The notes beneath the pieces were generated by a model. The model had not been told where the DNA came from. It was given only the letters and a program-made list of their open reading frames with translations, and searched no databases. From a bacterium (GTDB taxonomy: Bacteria; Actinomycetota; Acidimicrobiia; Spongiisociales; Spongiisociaceae): a stretch of 64,000 nt of DNA. The position numbers and the translations under genes are program-made. Below are positions 15,539 to 24,037 of this stretch, in pieces. The DNA is taken from contig JAPPGV010000081.1 of the NCBI GenBank assembly GCA_028821235.1, forward strand, positions 45,431 to 109,430, given 5' to 3'. Position 1 is the first letter of the stretch, and each line of letters starts with the position of its first letter.

Positions 15539-17305
15539 CTACCTGCCGGCCAGCATGGCCTCACGGCGCATGCGGGTCCCATCCTCATCGAGACGGCCCT
15601 CGTTATCGATCACCACGCCGTAGTCCTCGAAGGCGCTCCGAACGGATACGTAGCCGTACTCGACATCTCGCACCACCGCGGCCGGGTCACGCTCCAGTGG
15701 ATCACCGTAACCTCCGCCACCCGCGGTCTCCTGGGCCACCACCTGGTGGTGTGTCAGGGGAACCATTGACTTCTTGGCCCCGAACTCCGGGGCGGCGGGA
15801 CGCTCGTCCGGGGTTCCGGGGTCGAGGCGGTACCGGGCAGGCGCTCCGTTGTGGCCCCCGAAGAGGCCATAGGGGGGAACCCGCACCCGGTTGCCCAGCA
15901 CCGAGAGTTCACCCGAGGGGGCAAGAAGCCGGTAGTCACGGCGCACCGACAGCCCGCCCCGCCACTTCCCGGGTCCTCCCGAATCCCGGCGGAGCTCGTA
16001 ACGGTCGATCCGAAGCGGGTACTTCATCTCGATCGCCTCGACCGGCAGGTTCCACGTGTTGCCCACGATGGAGTAGATGGCGCTCTGCCCATCCCGGCCC
16101 TCGGCGCCACCCCATCCACCCTCGGGGTACTCGTACAGCACGAAGCGCTCGCCGTCCTCTCCGAAACCGCTCAGGAACAGGTTGTTGGACGATCCCTGGT
16201 CGGCGGCCATCAGGCGGACCGGCTTCTGGATGTCACGGGGGATCTCGGCAAGCGCTCGGTACACCGCGTTGTGGATGACCGACACGATCTCGTTGCCGCC
16301 GGTGCAGGCCGCCGGAAAGCGCGGGTTCACGATCGTTCCCTCAGGAGCGATGATCTCGACCGGTCGGTAGCACCCCGAGTTGGGGGGAATGGTCGGGTCG
16401 GTGGCAGCCTGGATGGTCATGTAGACGCCGGAGGCCGTGTAGCCGAGCACGCTGTTGAGCGGACCCTCGACCTGCGGATCGGTACCGGTGAAGTCTACCA
16501 CCACCCCGTCCCCGCGCACCTCCACGGTAACCCGTACCGTCCGGGGGACATCGGTGATGCCGTCGTTGTCCATGGAGTCCTCGGCGCGGTAGCGGCCGTC
16601 AGGCCACCCGGCGATCACCGAGCGGATGCGCCGCTCCGAGTTGTCCATCTCGATGGCCATGCACCGCTCCACGGTGTCGAGGCCGTAGCGTTCCACCAGG
16701 TCCACCACCCGCCGGCGGGCGGTCAGGTTGGCCGAGACCTGGCTCAGGAGGTCGGAGCGCATGTTCTTCGGGAGGCGCACGTTGGCCAGGATCATGTTCA
16801 TGATCTCCTCGTCGATCCGGCCTTCCTTGATGATCTTGACCGGAGGGATGCGGAGGCCCTCCTGGTAGTTCTCCCGTGCCTGGGCGTAGAAGCTGCCCGG
16901 CACCGTGCCTCCCACATCCAGGTGGTGGGCGCGGTTGGCTCCCCAGCCGATCAGGTCACCCTCGTAGAAGATGGGTGTGACCAGCGTGACGTCCGGAAGA
17001 TGGGAACCACCTCGGAAGGGGTCGTTGAGGATGATGGAGTCTCCGGGGCGGAACCTGTCCACCCCTACCTCGTCGATCGCGTAGCTGACCGAGTAGGGAA
17101 GGGATCCCAGGTGGATGGGCAGGAACTCCCCATGGCTCACCAACTCGGTCCCGGCGTTGAAGATCCCGCAGGAGTAGTCGTTGCCCTCGTTGAAGATCGT
17201 CGAGCTCGAGGTCTGCCGCATGGTGATGCCCATCTCGCGGGCACCGGCGGCCAGGCCGCTGGCAACCACCTCTACGGTGACCGGGTCCACCTCGCGCCCC
17301 TTCAT
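15539..17305 (-). CDS. hyuB: Hydantoinase B/oxoprolinase family subunit (pair 1)
   Basis: This 588-residue HyuB begins VDPVTVEVVASGLAAGAREM and contains NDPFRGGSHLPDVTLVTPIF, GWGGAEGRDG and the C-terminal GGGGYGDPLERDPAA. HyuB is the hydrolytic partner of HyuA in ATP-dependent opening of cyclic amides such as 5-oxoproline or N-methylhydantoin; the family also includes acetone and acetophenone carboxylase subunits. Its ATG overlaps the hyuA stop by ATGA. No gamma carboxylase subunit is present, which favours a hydantoinase/oxoprolinase role over a carboxylase. Confidence 0.92.
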   Translation of the reverse strand: MKGREVDPVTVEVVASGLAAGAREMGITMRQTSSSTIFNEGNDYSCGIFNAGTELVSHGEFLPIHLGSLPYSVSYAIDEVGVDRFRPGDSIILNDPFRGGSHLPDVTLVTPIFYEGDLIGWGANRAHHLDVGGTVPGSFYAQARENYQEGLRIPPVKIIKEGRIDEEIMNMILANVRLPKNMRSDLLSQVSANLTARRRVVDLVERYGLDTVERCMAIEMDNSERRIRSVIAGWPDGRYRAEDSMDNDGITDVPRTVRVTVEVRGDGVVVDFTGTDPQVEGPLNSVLGYTASGVYMTIQAATDPTIPPNSGCYRPVEIIAPEGTIVNPRFPAACTGGNEIVSVIHNAVYRALAEIPRDIQKPVRLMAADQGSSNNLFLSGFGEDGERFVLYEYPEGGWGGAEGRDGQSAIYSIVGNTWNLPVEAIEMKYPLRIDRYELRRDSGGPGKWRGGLSVRRDYRLLAPSGELSVLGNRVRVPPYGLFGGHNGAPARYRLDPGTPDERPAAPEFGAKKSMVPLTHHQVVAQETAGGGGYGDPLERDPAAVVRDVEYGYVSVRSAFEDYGVVIDNEGRLDEDGTRMRREAMLAGR

Positions 17306-19332
17306 GGCAACTCAACCACGATCGACCCGGTGGCATGTACCCGAGCCTCGCCCAGGGGGAGGTAGGTCGTGGAGTCCAACTGCTGGATGATGCAGGGGGT
17401 GTCCACGGTGTGGCCGGGCCGGAGGTCCTCCCGGTGATAGATGGGCACGGCCGTCTCCTGCCCCAGAACCGAGACCACCCGGCGCCGAGTACGAGGCTCG
17501 GCCCTCCCCGACGCGGTGCCCTCCCCTCCGAGACGCGGCTTCGGGGTGTGTCCCAGCCCGGTGAGCCGCACGTTCACGAGATCGACCATGTCATCGGCGA
17601 GCGCATGGCCATACCTGGTCTCGTGAGCCGTGTGGAAATCGGCCACGGCTTGCCCCATCGTCGAGGGATCCGGACGGATCGAGGACAGGGGGACGTTGAG
17701 CTCGTAGGCCTGGCCGGCGTAGCGCATGTCGAGGCTGGCTTGGAGCCTCCGCATCTCGGGCGGGATACCGTCCTCCTCCAACTCCCGTTGCGCCTCCGCG
17801 GCCATCGTGGACAAGGCCTCTCCCAGTTCGGAGGAGGGAAGCCGGGTCATGCGAGCGCGCAGGGTGGCGACCAGATCGTGGCGAACGTCGGACGAGAGGA
17901 TGCCCAGCGCAGAGTTGCAGCCCGGGATGGGAGGGATGACCACCCGGCGCAGGGCCAGTTCCTCGGCGATGTGCACTCCGTGGGTGGGACCGGCGCCTCC
18001 GAAGGGCACCAGGGCGAAGTCGCGAGGGTCCCGCCCGCGTTCTATGGAGACGGTCCGCAGCGCATGCATCATGTTCGCGTTCACCAGCCGGATGATCCCC
18101 ACGGCCGCCTCGGTCACGGACAGCCCCAGCGGCCTGCCCACATGCGTCTCGACGGCGCGAGCCGCGAGGTCCAGGTCCGGGTTTATCTCGCCACCCAACC
18201 GGTACTCGGGGTCGTACACGCCGAGGAGCAGGTTGGCATCGGTGACCGTGGGAAGCTCGCCGCCCCGGCCGTAGCAGGCCGGGCCGGGATCGGAACCTGC
18301 TGAATCCGGCCCGACGGACATCCTCCCGAACTCGTCCACCTTGGCGATGCTCCCGCCGCCCGCTCCCACGGTGTGGATGTCGAGGGTCGGGTATGAGACG
18401 GCATAACCGCCGATCTCGAAGTCAAGCCTCGTGTCGGGCTCGCCGTTGGTTATGCCCGCTACGTCGCAGCTCGTTCCGCCCATGTCGAGCGTGAGCAGGT
18501 TGGCCTCACCGAGCAGCTCGCCGAGATAGGCGGACGCCATCACTCCCCCGGCCGGTCCGGATAGAAGGGTGAGGATCGGAAAGGAGGCGGCCCGTTCGGG
18601 CCTTACCAGGCCGCCGTTGGACTGCATCATCTGCAGCCAGGCGAAGAGCCTGCTCTCCTGGAGCTCGGCCCGCAGCCGGCTGAAGTAGCTCCGTACCAGC
18701 GGCGTCAGGTAGGCGTTCATCACGGTGGTGCTGGTCCGCTCGTACTCACGGTGCAGGGGAAGTGCTTCCGAGGAGATGGTCACGTCGTCGGCCAGGGCCG
18801 GTATCTCCTCCCTGATGATCTCGCGCGTCCGGAGCTCATGGGCCGGGTTCATGAAGGAGAACAGGTAGCAGACGGCGATCGACTCCACCCCGGCCTGGCG
18901 GATCCGGGAGGCCGCGTCCCGCACCGCCTGCTCGTCGAGCGGCTCCACCTCGCTCCCGTCGGCGGCCGTCCTCTCCGGAATCTCGAAGCGCAGAGGCCTC
19001 GGAACGATCGGCTCCGGGATCTGCTCGTAGATGTCGAACAGTGAGGAACGGTGGGTGCGGCGAATCTCCAGCACATCCCGGAACCCCGCAGTGGTCAGGA
19101 GGGCGGTTCGAGCGCCCGACCTGGTCAGCACCGCGTTGGTGGCAAGCGTGGTGCCGTATCCGACCGTCTCCAATGCAGCGCGGTCGGAGGCCTTGGTGAG
19201 CGCGTTGAGGAAACCGGGCGTGGGGTCCGGATAGGTGGTGAGAGACTTCGCCTGGATGAGCCCTCCGGTCCGCTCGTCCACTGTGACCACGTCGGTGAAG
19301 GTCCCACCGATGTCCACTGCCGCCCTGGTCAC
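17302..19332 (-). CDS. hyuA: Hydantoinase A/oxoprolinase family ATPase subunit (pair 1)
   Basis: This 676-residue HyuA starts with the phosphate loop AAVDIGGTFTDVV and continues with GYGTTLATNAVLTRSG. The central region has LLTLDMGGTSCDVAG and VGAGGGSIA. It also has FGGAGPTHGVHIAEEL, the typical hydantoinase A signature. HyuA binds ATP and activates the cyclic amide that HyuB then hydrolyses. I start it at GTG 19332, overlapping the E1 beta stop by GTGA; the open frame runs 63 codons further but there it is an Arg/Pro-rich shadow of E1 beta. Confidence 0.92.
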   Translation of the reverse strand: MTRAAVDIGGTFTDVVTVDERTGGLIQAKSLTTYPDPTPGFLNALTKASDRAALETVGYGTTLATNAVLTRSGARTALLTTAGFRDVLEIRRTHRSSLFDIYEQIPEPIVPRPLRFEIPERTAADGSEVEPLDEQAVRDAASRIRQAGVESIAVCYLFSFMNPAHELRTREIIREEIPALADDVTISSEALPLHREYERTSTTVMNAYLTPLVRSYFSRLRAELQESRLFAWLQMMQSNGGLVRPERAASFPILTLLSGPAGGVMASAYLGELLGEANLLTLDMGGTSCDVAGITNGEPDTRLDFEIGGYAVSYPTLDIHTVGAGGGSIAKVDEFGRMSVGPDSAGSDPGPACYGRGGELPTVTDANLLLGVYDPEYRLGGEINPDLDLAARAVETHVGRPLGLSVTEAAVGIIRLVNANMMHALRTVSIERGRDPRDFALVPFGGAGPTHGVHIAEELALRRVVIPPIPGCNSALGILSSDVRHDLVATLRARMTRLPSSELGEALSTMAAEAQRELEEDGIPPEMRRLQASLDMRYAGQAYELNVPLSSIRPDPSTMGQAVADFHTAHETRYGHALADDMVDLVNVRLTGLGHTPKPRLGGEGTASGRAEPRTRRRVVSVLGQETAVPIYHREDLRPGHTVDTPCIIQQLDSTTYLPLGEARVHATGSIVVELP

Positions 19333-20324
19333 CGGGCGTACTCCACCATGCCGAGAGCCTGGCGTACTCGCTGAGCGATCAGACGCTCGTCGGCGATCAT
19401 CTCCGCCTCCAGTTCCTTTGCAAAAGGTACGGGGACGGGCCTGCTGCCGGCTCGGAGGGGAGGCGCATCCAGCTCGTCGAAGCCCTCGGCGACCACCCGG
19501 CTGACCAGTTCTCCGGCCCATCCTCCCCTCTCTACAGCCTCGTGGGCCACCACGAGGTGATGGGTGTGCGCGAGCGACTCCAGCACTAGATCCACGTCCA
19601 ATGGCACCAGGGTGCGCAGGTCGATCACCTCGACCGACACGCCTTCCTCCTCGAGCAGGCGAGCGGCGATCTGTGCCTGCCCGACCGACTTGCCGATCCC
19701 TACCACCGTCACATCGTCGCCCCGGCGCCTGATCACTCCCTTACCCAAGGGGATGGGCTCCACGGGATCCGAGACCGCTCCCCTGGTCCGGTACAGCGCC
19801 CGATGTTCCACGAACAGGACGGGATGGTCGACCCGGATCGAGGTCTTGAACAGACCCTTCACGTCCGAGGGCGTGAACGGCACCACCACCGCCAGACCCG
19901 GCACGTGGAGGAACCAACTCTCGAGTGTCTGGGAGTGCTGGGAGCCGTGATGCGTACCCGAGCCTCCTTGAGTACGGATGACCATCGGCGCCCGCATCTG
20001 GTCGCCGGACATGTATCCAACCTTGGCGGCGTGGTTGACGATGGCATCCATCCCACAGGCGATGAAGTCCATGAACATCACCTCGACGATGGGCCGCATC
20101 CCCATGATCGCCGCCCCCACACCCGCTCCGAGCATCGACTGCTCGGCGATCGGCATGTCTCGAACGCGATGAGCGCCGAACCTCTCGGCAAGGCCCTCAG
20201 TGGCCCTGAAGACGCCTCCGTACTCTCCGAGTTCCTGGCCCATGATGAACACGCGGTCGTCGGCGGACAAGGCGTCCGCTTGGGCCTCCCTCACCGCCTC
20301 GACGAACGTGATCTCCCGGATCAG
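19329..20324 (-). CDS. 2-oxoacid/acetoin dehydrogenase E1 component, beta subunit
   Basis: This ~331-residue E1 beta begins REITFVEAVREAQADAL, followed by FIMGQELGEYGGVFRATEGL and DMPIAEQSMLGAGVGAAIMG. The C-terminal transketolase-like domain starts near VEVIDLRTLVPLD. It forms an alpha2-beta2 thiamine-diphosphate enzyme with the upstream gene. No ATG, GTG or TTG exists at the expected start. The likely start is CTG at 20324, which would overlap the E1 alpha stop as CTGA, or ATC at 20321; GGAAGGGAG lies 3 or 6 bases upstream. Alternatives are an internal GTG at 20294, which loses conserved residues, or a long upstream extension. Confidence 0.9.
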   Translation of the reverse strand: MIREITFVEAVREAQADALSADDRVFIMGQELGEYGGVFRATEGLAERFGAHRVRDMPIAEQSMLGAGVGAAIMGMRPIVEVMFMDFIACGMDAIVNHAAKVGYMSGDQMRAPMVIRTQGGSGTHHGSQHSQTLESWFLHVPGLAVVVPFTPSDVKGLFKTSIRVDHPVLFVEHRALYRTRGAVSDPVEPIPLGKGVIRRRGDDVTVVGIGKSVGQAQIAARLLEEEGVSVEVIDLRTLVPLDVDLVLESLAHTHHLVVAHEAVERGGWAGELVSRVVAEGFDELDAPPLRAGSRPVPVPFAKELEAEMIADERLIAQRVRQALGMVEYAR

Positions 20325-21358
20325 AAGCTCCCTTCCAGAGCCGTCAGCGGATCGGGAGGCAGGGATTGGCGGGCAAACCGGACCGCCTCGTCGATCTCCT
20401 CCTCCGCCGCCGCCTCGATCTCCTCGAGCACCCCAGGCGGCATGAGGTCGAAGGTCGCGGCGCGGAACCGGTCGAGCGGATCGTTCCGGCGTGCCTCCTC
20501 GACCTCCTCCCGGGCCCGGTAGAGATGCTCGGCATCTCCCAGGTTGTGTCCTCGCCACCGGTAGCACTTCGCCTCGATCAGGCTGGGCCCTCCACCTTCA
20601 CGCGCTCGGGCCGCGGCGGTCCTGGTGGCCTCGCGGACTGCGAAGACATCGATGCCGTCGACCACGACCCCCGGTATCCCGAAACCTGCCGCCCGGGAGG
20701 CGATGTCCGGATTCACCTGCATCTGCTCCGCCCGGAAGGAGTGGGCATACCCGTTGTTCTCCACCACGAACACCACCGGGAGCCTCCAGATCGCGGCAAG
20801 GTTGAGGCTCTCGTGGAAAACCCCCTGCCCGACGGCGCCGTCACCCATGAAAGCCACCGCGACCCGCTCTTCCCGGTTCAGGTCGAAGGCGAGCGCCGCG
20901 CCGGTGGCGAGCAACCCGCTCCCTCCGATGATGGGGCTCTGGCCCACGAACCCGTGATCCATGCTGACGATGTGCATCGAACCGCCCTTGCCCTGGCAGT
21001 AACCCGTGGACCGGCCCCACAGCTCGGCGCAGATCCGCCCCAGATCAGCGCCCTTGGCTATGGCGTGCCCGTGCCCGCGATGGGTGGACGCCACGACGTC
21101 GTCGAGCCGGAGAGCGGCGCACACCCCCACCGAGACGGCCTCCTGCCCCATCGAGGAGTGGAAGGGCCCGTAGAGCTCACCCTCGAGGTGGGCCCGCTCC
21201 ATTGTCACCTCGAACCGCCGGATGGTGTACATGAGCCGGAAGATCTCCCGTAACTCCGCAACGCTCCATCCGTCGGGCGCGGCATGACCCGACGACGAGC
21301 CGCGATCGGCAAGACCTGGGGCTGGAGTCTTGTGGGCGGTGCTCGTGCCCTGGTTCAT
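20321..21358 (-). CDS. 2-oxoacid/acetoin dehydrogenase E1 component, alpha subunit
   Basis: This 345-residue protein carries the thiamine-diphosphate motif GDGAVGQGVFHE...NN (Gly172-Asp173-Gly174 to Asn201-Asn202). THRGHGHAIAKG, CQGKGGSMHI and YRWRGHNLGD are typical of acetoin/pyruvate dehydrogenase E1 alpha. It decarboxylates a 2-oxoacid (or cleaves acetoin) and passes the acyl group to E2. The first ~25 residues are a Ser/Ala-rich extension, so a later start is possible. It follows the CoA-transferase by 82 bp and overlaps E1 beta. The real substrate is uncertain; the surrounding genes suggest a specialised catabolic complex rather than housekeeping pyruvate dehydrogenase. Confidence 0.93.
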   Translation of the reverse strand: MNQGTSTAHKTPAPGLADRGSSSGHAAPDGWSVAELREIFRLMYTIRRFEVTMERAHLEGELYGPFHSSMGQEAVSVGVCAALRLDDVVASTHRGHGHAIAKGADLGRICAELWGRSTGYCQGKGGSMHIVSMDHGFVGQSPIIGGSGLLATGAALAFDLNREERVAVAFMGDGAVGQGVFHESLNLAAIWRLPVVFVVENNGYAHSFRAEQMQVNPDIASRAAGFGIPGVVVDGIDVFAVREATRTAAARAREGGGPSLIEAKCYRWRGHNLGDAEHLYRAREEVEEARRNDPLDRFRAATFDLMPPGVLEEIEAAAEEEIDEAVRFARQSLPPDPLTALEGSF

Positions 21359-21440
21359 GACAGCTCTCTCGTCGGCGCGGTGCGGGGCGCGGGCAACCGG
21401 GAAGTCGCCCGCTCAACAGCCGCCCCGTTCATGTTACGAC

Positions 21441-22637
21441 TCACGTCCCCACCCCGATCACGCCCCCGTCAGCCAGCGCGCCGATGGCCTCTTGCGAGTA
21501 ACCCAGCCTGTCCTCCAGCACCTCCCGCGTGTGCTCGCCCAGCATGGGCGCCGGGCGGCCAGGGCTGGTCCAGCCGCTCAGCTTCACGGGACTTGCCGGG
21601 TAGGAGACATCGCCCAGGCCGGGATGCCGGTAGGAGCCCACCATCTCCCTGGCCCGGACCTGCGGATCGGTGAACACTTCGCCGATGTCGTTTACGGGAG
21701 CGACGGGGAGGTCGTACCGCCCGGTCATCTCCAACCACTGGGCCTTGGTCCTCTGGGCGAACGCCTCGGCGAGGACCCCCACAACGTAGTCGCGGTGCTC
21801 GACACGGGCACGGTTGTCTCTGGAGCGGCGATCCTCCTTGAGGTCCGGGCGGCCTATGGCATCGCATAGGTTCCCCCAGAACTTCTCGTCACGCACCGCT
21901 ACCACCATGTAACCATCCTTCACCTCGAACGCCTGCCAAGGGACCATATGGGCGTGGGCGGTGCCGAGCCGCCCGATGACAGAGCCGGTATTCAGGTGCT
22001 GGAACGCGTCGTAGGAGAGCATGGAGACGAGGGAGTCCAGCATCGAGACATCGGCGTGGCGGCCTTCCCCGTGGAGCTCCCTTCCCACCAGTGCTCCCAG
22101 CACCGCCAAACAGGCGAAAATCCCGCCGGAGATGTCTGCGATGGGAACCCCCACCCGGGCCGGGGGTCCGTCGGCGGGACCGGTCATGTCCAGCAACCCG
22201 CTGTAGGCCTGCACCACCAGATCGAAGGCCGGTCGATCCCGAGCCGGACCGGTGGAGCCGAAGCCGGTGATCGAGACCGTGATGATGCGAGGGTTGTGTC
22301 GCTCCAAGCTCTCGTGGTCGATCCCGAGACGCGCCATCACGCCGGGGCGGAAATTGTCGATCACCACGTCCGAGCGGGCGACCAGGGCATGGAGCACCTC
22401 CCGCCCGGCCCGGCTCTTGAGGTCCAGGACCATGCTCTTCTTTCCCCGGTTCATCTGGAGATGGATGGAGCTCTCCTCGCCCACGGGCGCGATCCTCGGG
22501 TTGCGGGCCGCATCCCCCCACGGAGGCTCGATCTTTATCACCTCCGCGCCCAGATCGGCCAGGACCATGCCGCCGTAGGTTCCGGCGATCACCTGCCCGA
22601 GTTCCAGGATCGTCACACCGGCGAGCATCCCCTTCAT
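21441..22637 (-). CDS. Class III CoA-transferase (CaiB/BaiF family)
   Basis: This 398-residue protein begins VTILELGQVIAGTYGGMVLADLGAEVIKIEPP, described here in two parts: the LELGQVIAG strand and the DLGAEVIKIE element. It continues NRGKKSMVLDL and has VGVPIADISGGIFA, where Asp is the family's acyl-anhydride nucleophile. EVFTDPQVRAREM and the C-terminal LGEHTREVL are standard. It moves CoA between carboxylic acids. In this run it could activate an acid released by HyuAB/aminotransferase processing. Donor and acceptor are not evident. The aminotransferase lies 44 bp downstream of its stop in genome terms, i.e. it is the preceding gene in transcription. Confidence 0.92.
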   Translation of the reverse strand: MKGMLAGVTILELGQVIAGTYGGMVLADLGAEVIKIEPPWGDAARNPRIAPVGEESSIHLQMNRGKKSMVLDLKSRAGREVLHALVARSDVVIDNFRPGVMARLGIDHESLERHNPRIITVSITGFGSTGPARDRPAFDLVVQAYSGLLDMTGPADGPPARVGVPIADISGGIFACLAVLGALVGRELHGEGRHADVSMLDSLVSMLSYDAFQHLNTGSVIGRLGTAHAHMVPWQAFEVKDGYMVVAVRDEKFWGNLCDAIGRPDLKEDRRSRDNRARVEHRDYVVGVLAEAFAQRTKAQWLEMTGRYDLPVAPVNDIGEVFTDPQVRAREMVGSYRHPGLGDVSYPASPVKLSGWTSPGRPAPMLGEHTREVLEDRLGYSQEAIGALADGGVIGVGT

Positions 22638-22681
22638 CGCGGGCGCCGAGCTCCTGCCGATTGTCCGCGCAGCTCCACGGA

Positions 22682-24037
22682 TCAGCCCTCCCCGATCGTC
22701 GCCAGCACCGAATGGCAGATGTCCAGCAACTCGTCGATCTCGGACCGGCCCTGCGCCGCGTTGGTGAAACCCAAGTGATAAGGGGTGATGTAGACGCCAT
22801 GGGCCAGGAGTCCCAGGTAGAAGGTCGCCGCCAGTTCCCGGTCACTGTCCGCGACATCCCGGATGGTGCGGGGCGCCTCGTCCGCGAAGTAGACGCCGAA
22901 GATGGATCCCTGGCCCACAGCCCGGATCGGAAGGCCCACATTCGCGCCTATCTTCTCCATCCCCTCACGTACCCGGTCCCCGTGGTCGTTCAGCTTGTCG
23001 AGCACGCCCGGCTTCTCCAGTTCGGAGAGCATGGCGAGACCGGCGGTCAGGGAGACGAGGTTGCTCTGGAAGGTCCCCGACTGGAAGATCGTGAGCCGGT
23101 CGTCGTCAGGACCCCGGCTAGGGGTGACAACCTGGTCCATTATGTCGCGGCGCCCGCCGAAGGCGCCGAGCGGGAACCCGCCCCCGATGGTCTTGGCCAG
23201 GGCGGTCAGATCGGGAGTGACTCCGGTTATCTCTGCGCTGCCTCCCAGGGCCACGCGGAATCCGGTGATGACCTCGTCGAAGATGAGCAGGATCCCGTGA
23301 CGGGCGGTCACCTCCCGGAGGGCCTCCAGGAAGCCCTGATCGGCAACGATCCCTCCCAGCCACGTTCCTCCCACGGCCTCCACCACCACTGCCGCCAACT
23401 CCGATGCATGCTGCTCGATGAGGGCCACCGTGGCGTCGGTGTTGTTGAAGGGCAGCACGACGGTGTCGTCAAGGACGCTCTGGGGTATCCCCCCGCCCTC
23501 GGGGAGGGACAGCGGACGCTCTTCGGCTCCCCCGAACGAGGTTCCGCTCACGAGGAGGTTGTCATAACCGCCGTGGAAGTTGCCCTCGAACTTTCCGACC
23601 TTGGCCCGGCCGGTGAAGGCCCGGGCGACCCGCATCGACATGTGAACTGCTTCCGACCCGGTGTGCACGAAGCGCATCATCTCCATGTGGGGCATGTGCT
23701 TCTGGATCTGCCGGGCCAGGACCAGGGCGGTGGCAGGAGGGGCGATGGTGCTGGTCCCGGAGCGGATCTGCTCCGCCACGGCATCCATGACCGCCGGAGG
23801 TGAATGCCCCAGGATGTGGGGACCCCCGCCGATGAGCGAGTCGATGTACCTGTTGCCGTCCACATCCCAGAGGAAAGGACCGGCGGCCCTCTCCACGTAC
23901 AGGGGGTAGGGAGGCCGGTACCCGGCGTTGCCCGGAACCCCGCCAGGAAGGTGTGTCCTGGCCTCGCCGTACAAGCGACGGGATTCCGGTGTCCGGCTGC
24001 GGTACCGCTCGACGAATAGGTTTCTGGCTTGCCTCAT
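22682..24037 (-). CDS. Class III PLP aminotransferase, glutamate-1-semialdehyde aminomutase-like (copy 2)
   Basis: This 451-residue fold-type I PLP enzyme has WDVDGNRYIDSLIGGGPHIL, VHTGSEAVHMSMRVARAFTG, IFDEVITGF and ALAKTIGGGFPLG with the Schiff-base lysine at about 282. It is a clear paralogue of the 14184 gene, sharing GKFEGNFHG, but has diverged in the substrate loops. Its ATG overlaps the hyuB stop by ATGA, exactly the same gene order as copy 1. A GSAM-like mutase or omega-transaminase role in catabolism of a ring-opened amide is the simplest inference. Confidence 0.9.
   Translation of the reverse strand: MRQARNLFVERYRSRTPESRRLYGEARTHLPGGVPGNAGYRPPYPLYVERAAGPFLWDVDGNRYIDSLIGGGPHILGHSPPAVMDAVAEQIRSGTSTIAPPATALVLARQIQKHMPHMEMMRFVHTGSEAVHMSMRVARAFTGRAKVGKFEGNFHGGYDNLLVSGTSFGGAEERPLSLPEGGGIPQSVLDDTVVLPFNNTDATVALIEQHASELAAVVVEAVGGTWLGGIVADQGFLEALREVTARHGILLIFDEVITGFRVALGGSAEITGVTPDLTALAKTIGGGFPLGAFGGRRDIMDQVVTPSRGPDDDRLTIFQSGTFQSNLVSLTAGLAMLSELEKPGVLDKLNDHGDRVREGMEKIGANVGLPIRAVGQGSIFGVYFADEAPRTIRDVADSDRELAATFYLGLLAHGVYITPYHLGFTNAAQGRSEIDELLDICHSVLATIGEG

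Noticed and set aside
15539..19332. Acetone/acetophenone carboxylase instead of hydantoinase
   Set aside because: These use the same HyuA/HyuB folds, but no small gamma subunit or biotin protein gene adjoins any of the three pairs.
14184..24037. Heme biosynthesis role (hemL) for the two glutamate-1-semialdehyde aminomutase-like genes
   Set aside because: Two diverged copies each coupled to hyuB, with no other heme genes present, fit catabolism rather than tetrapyrrole synthesis.
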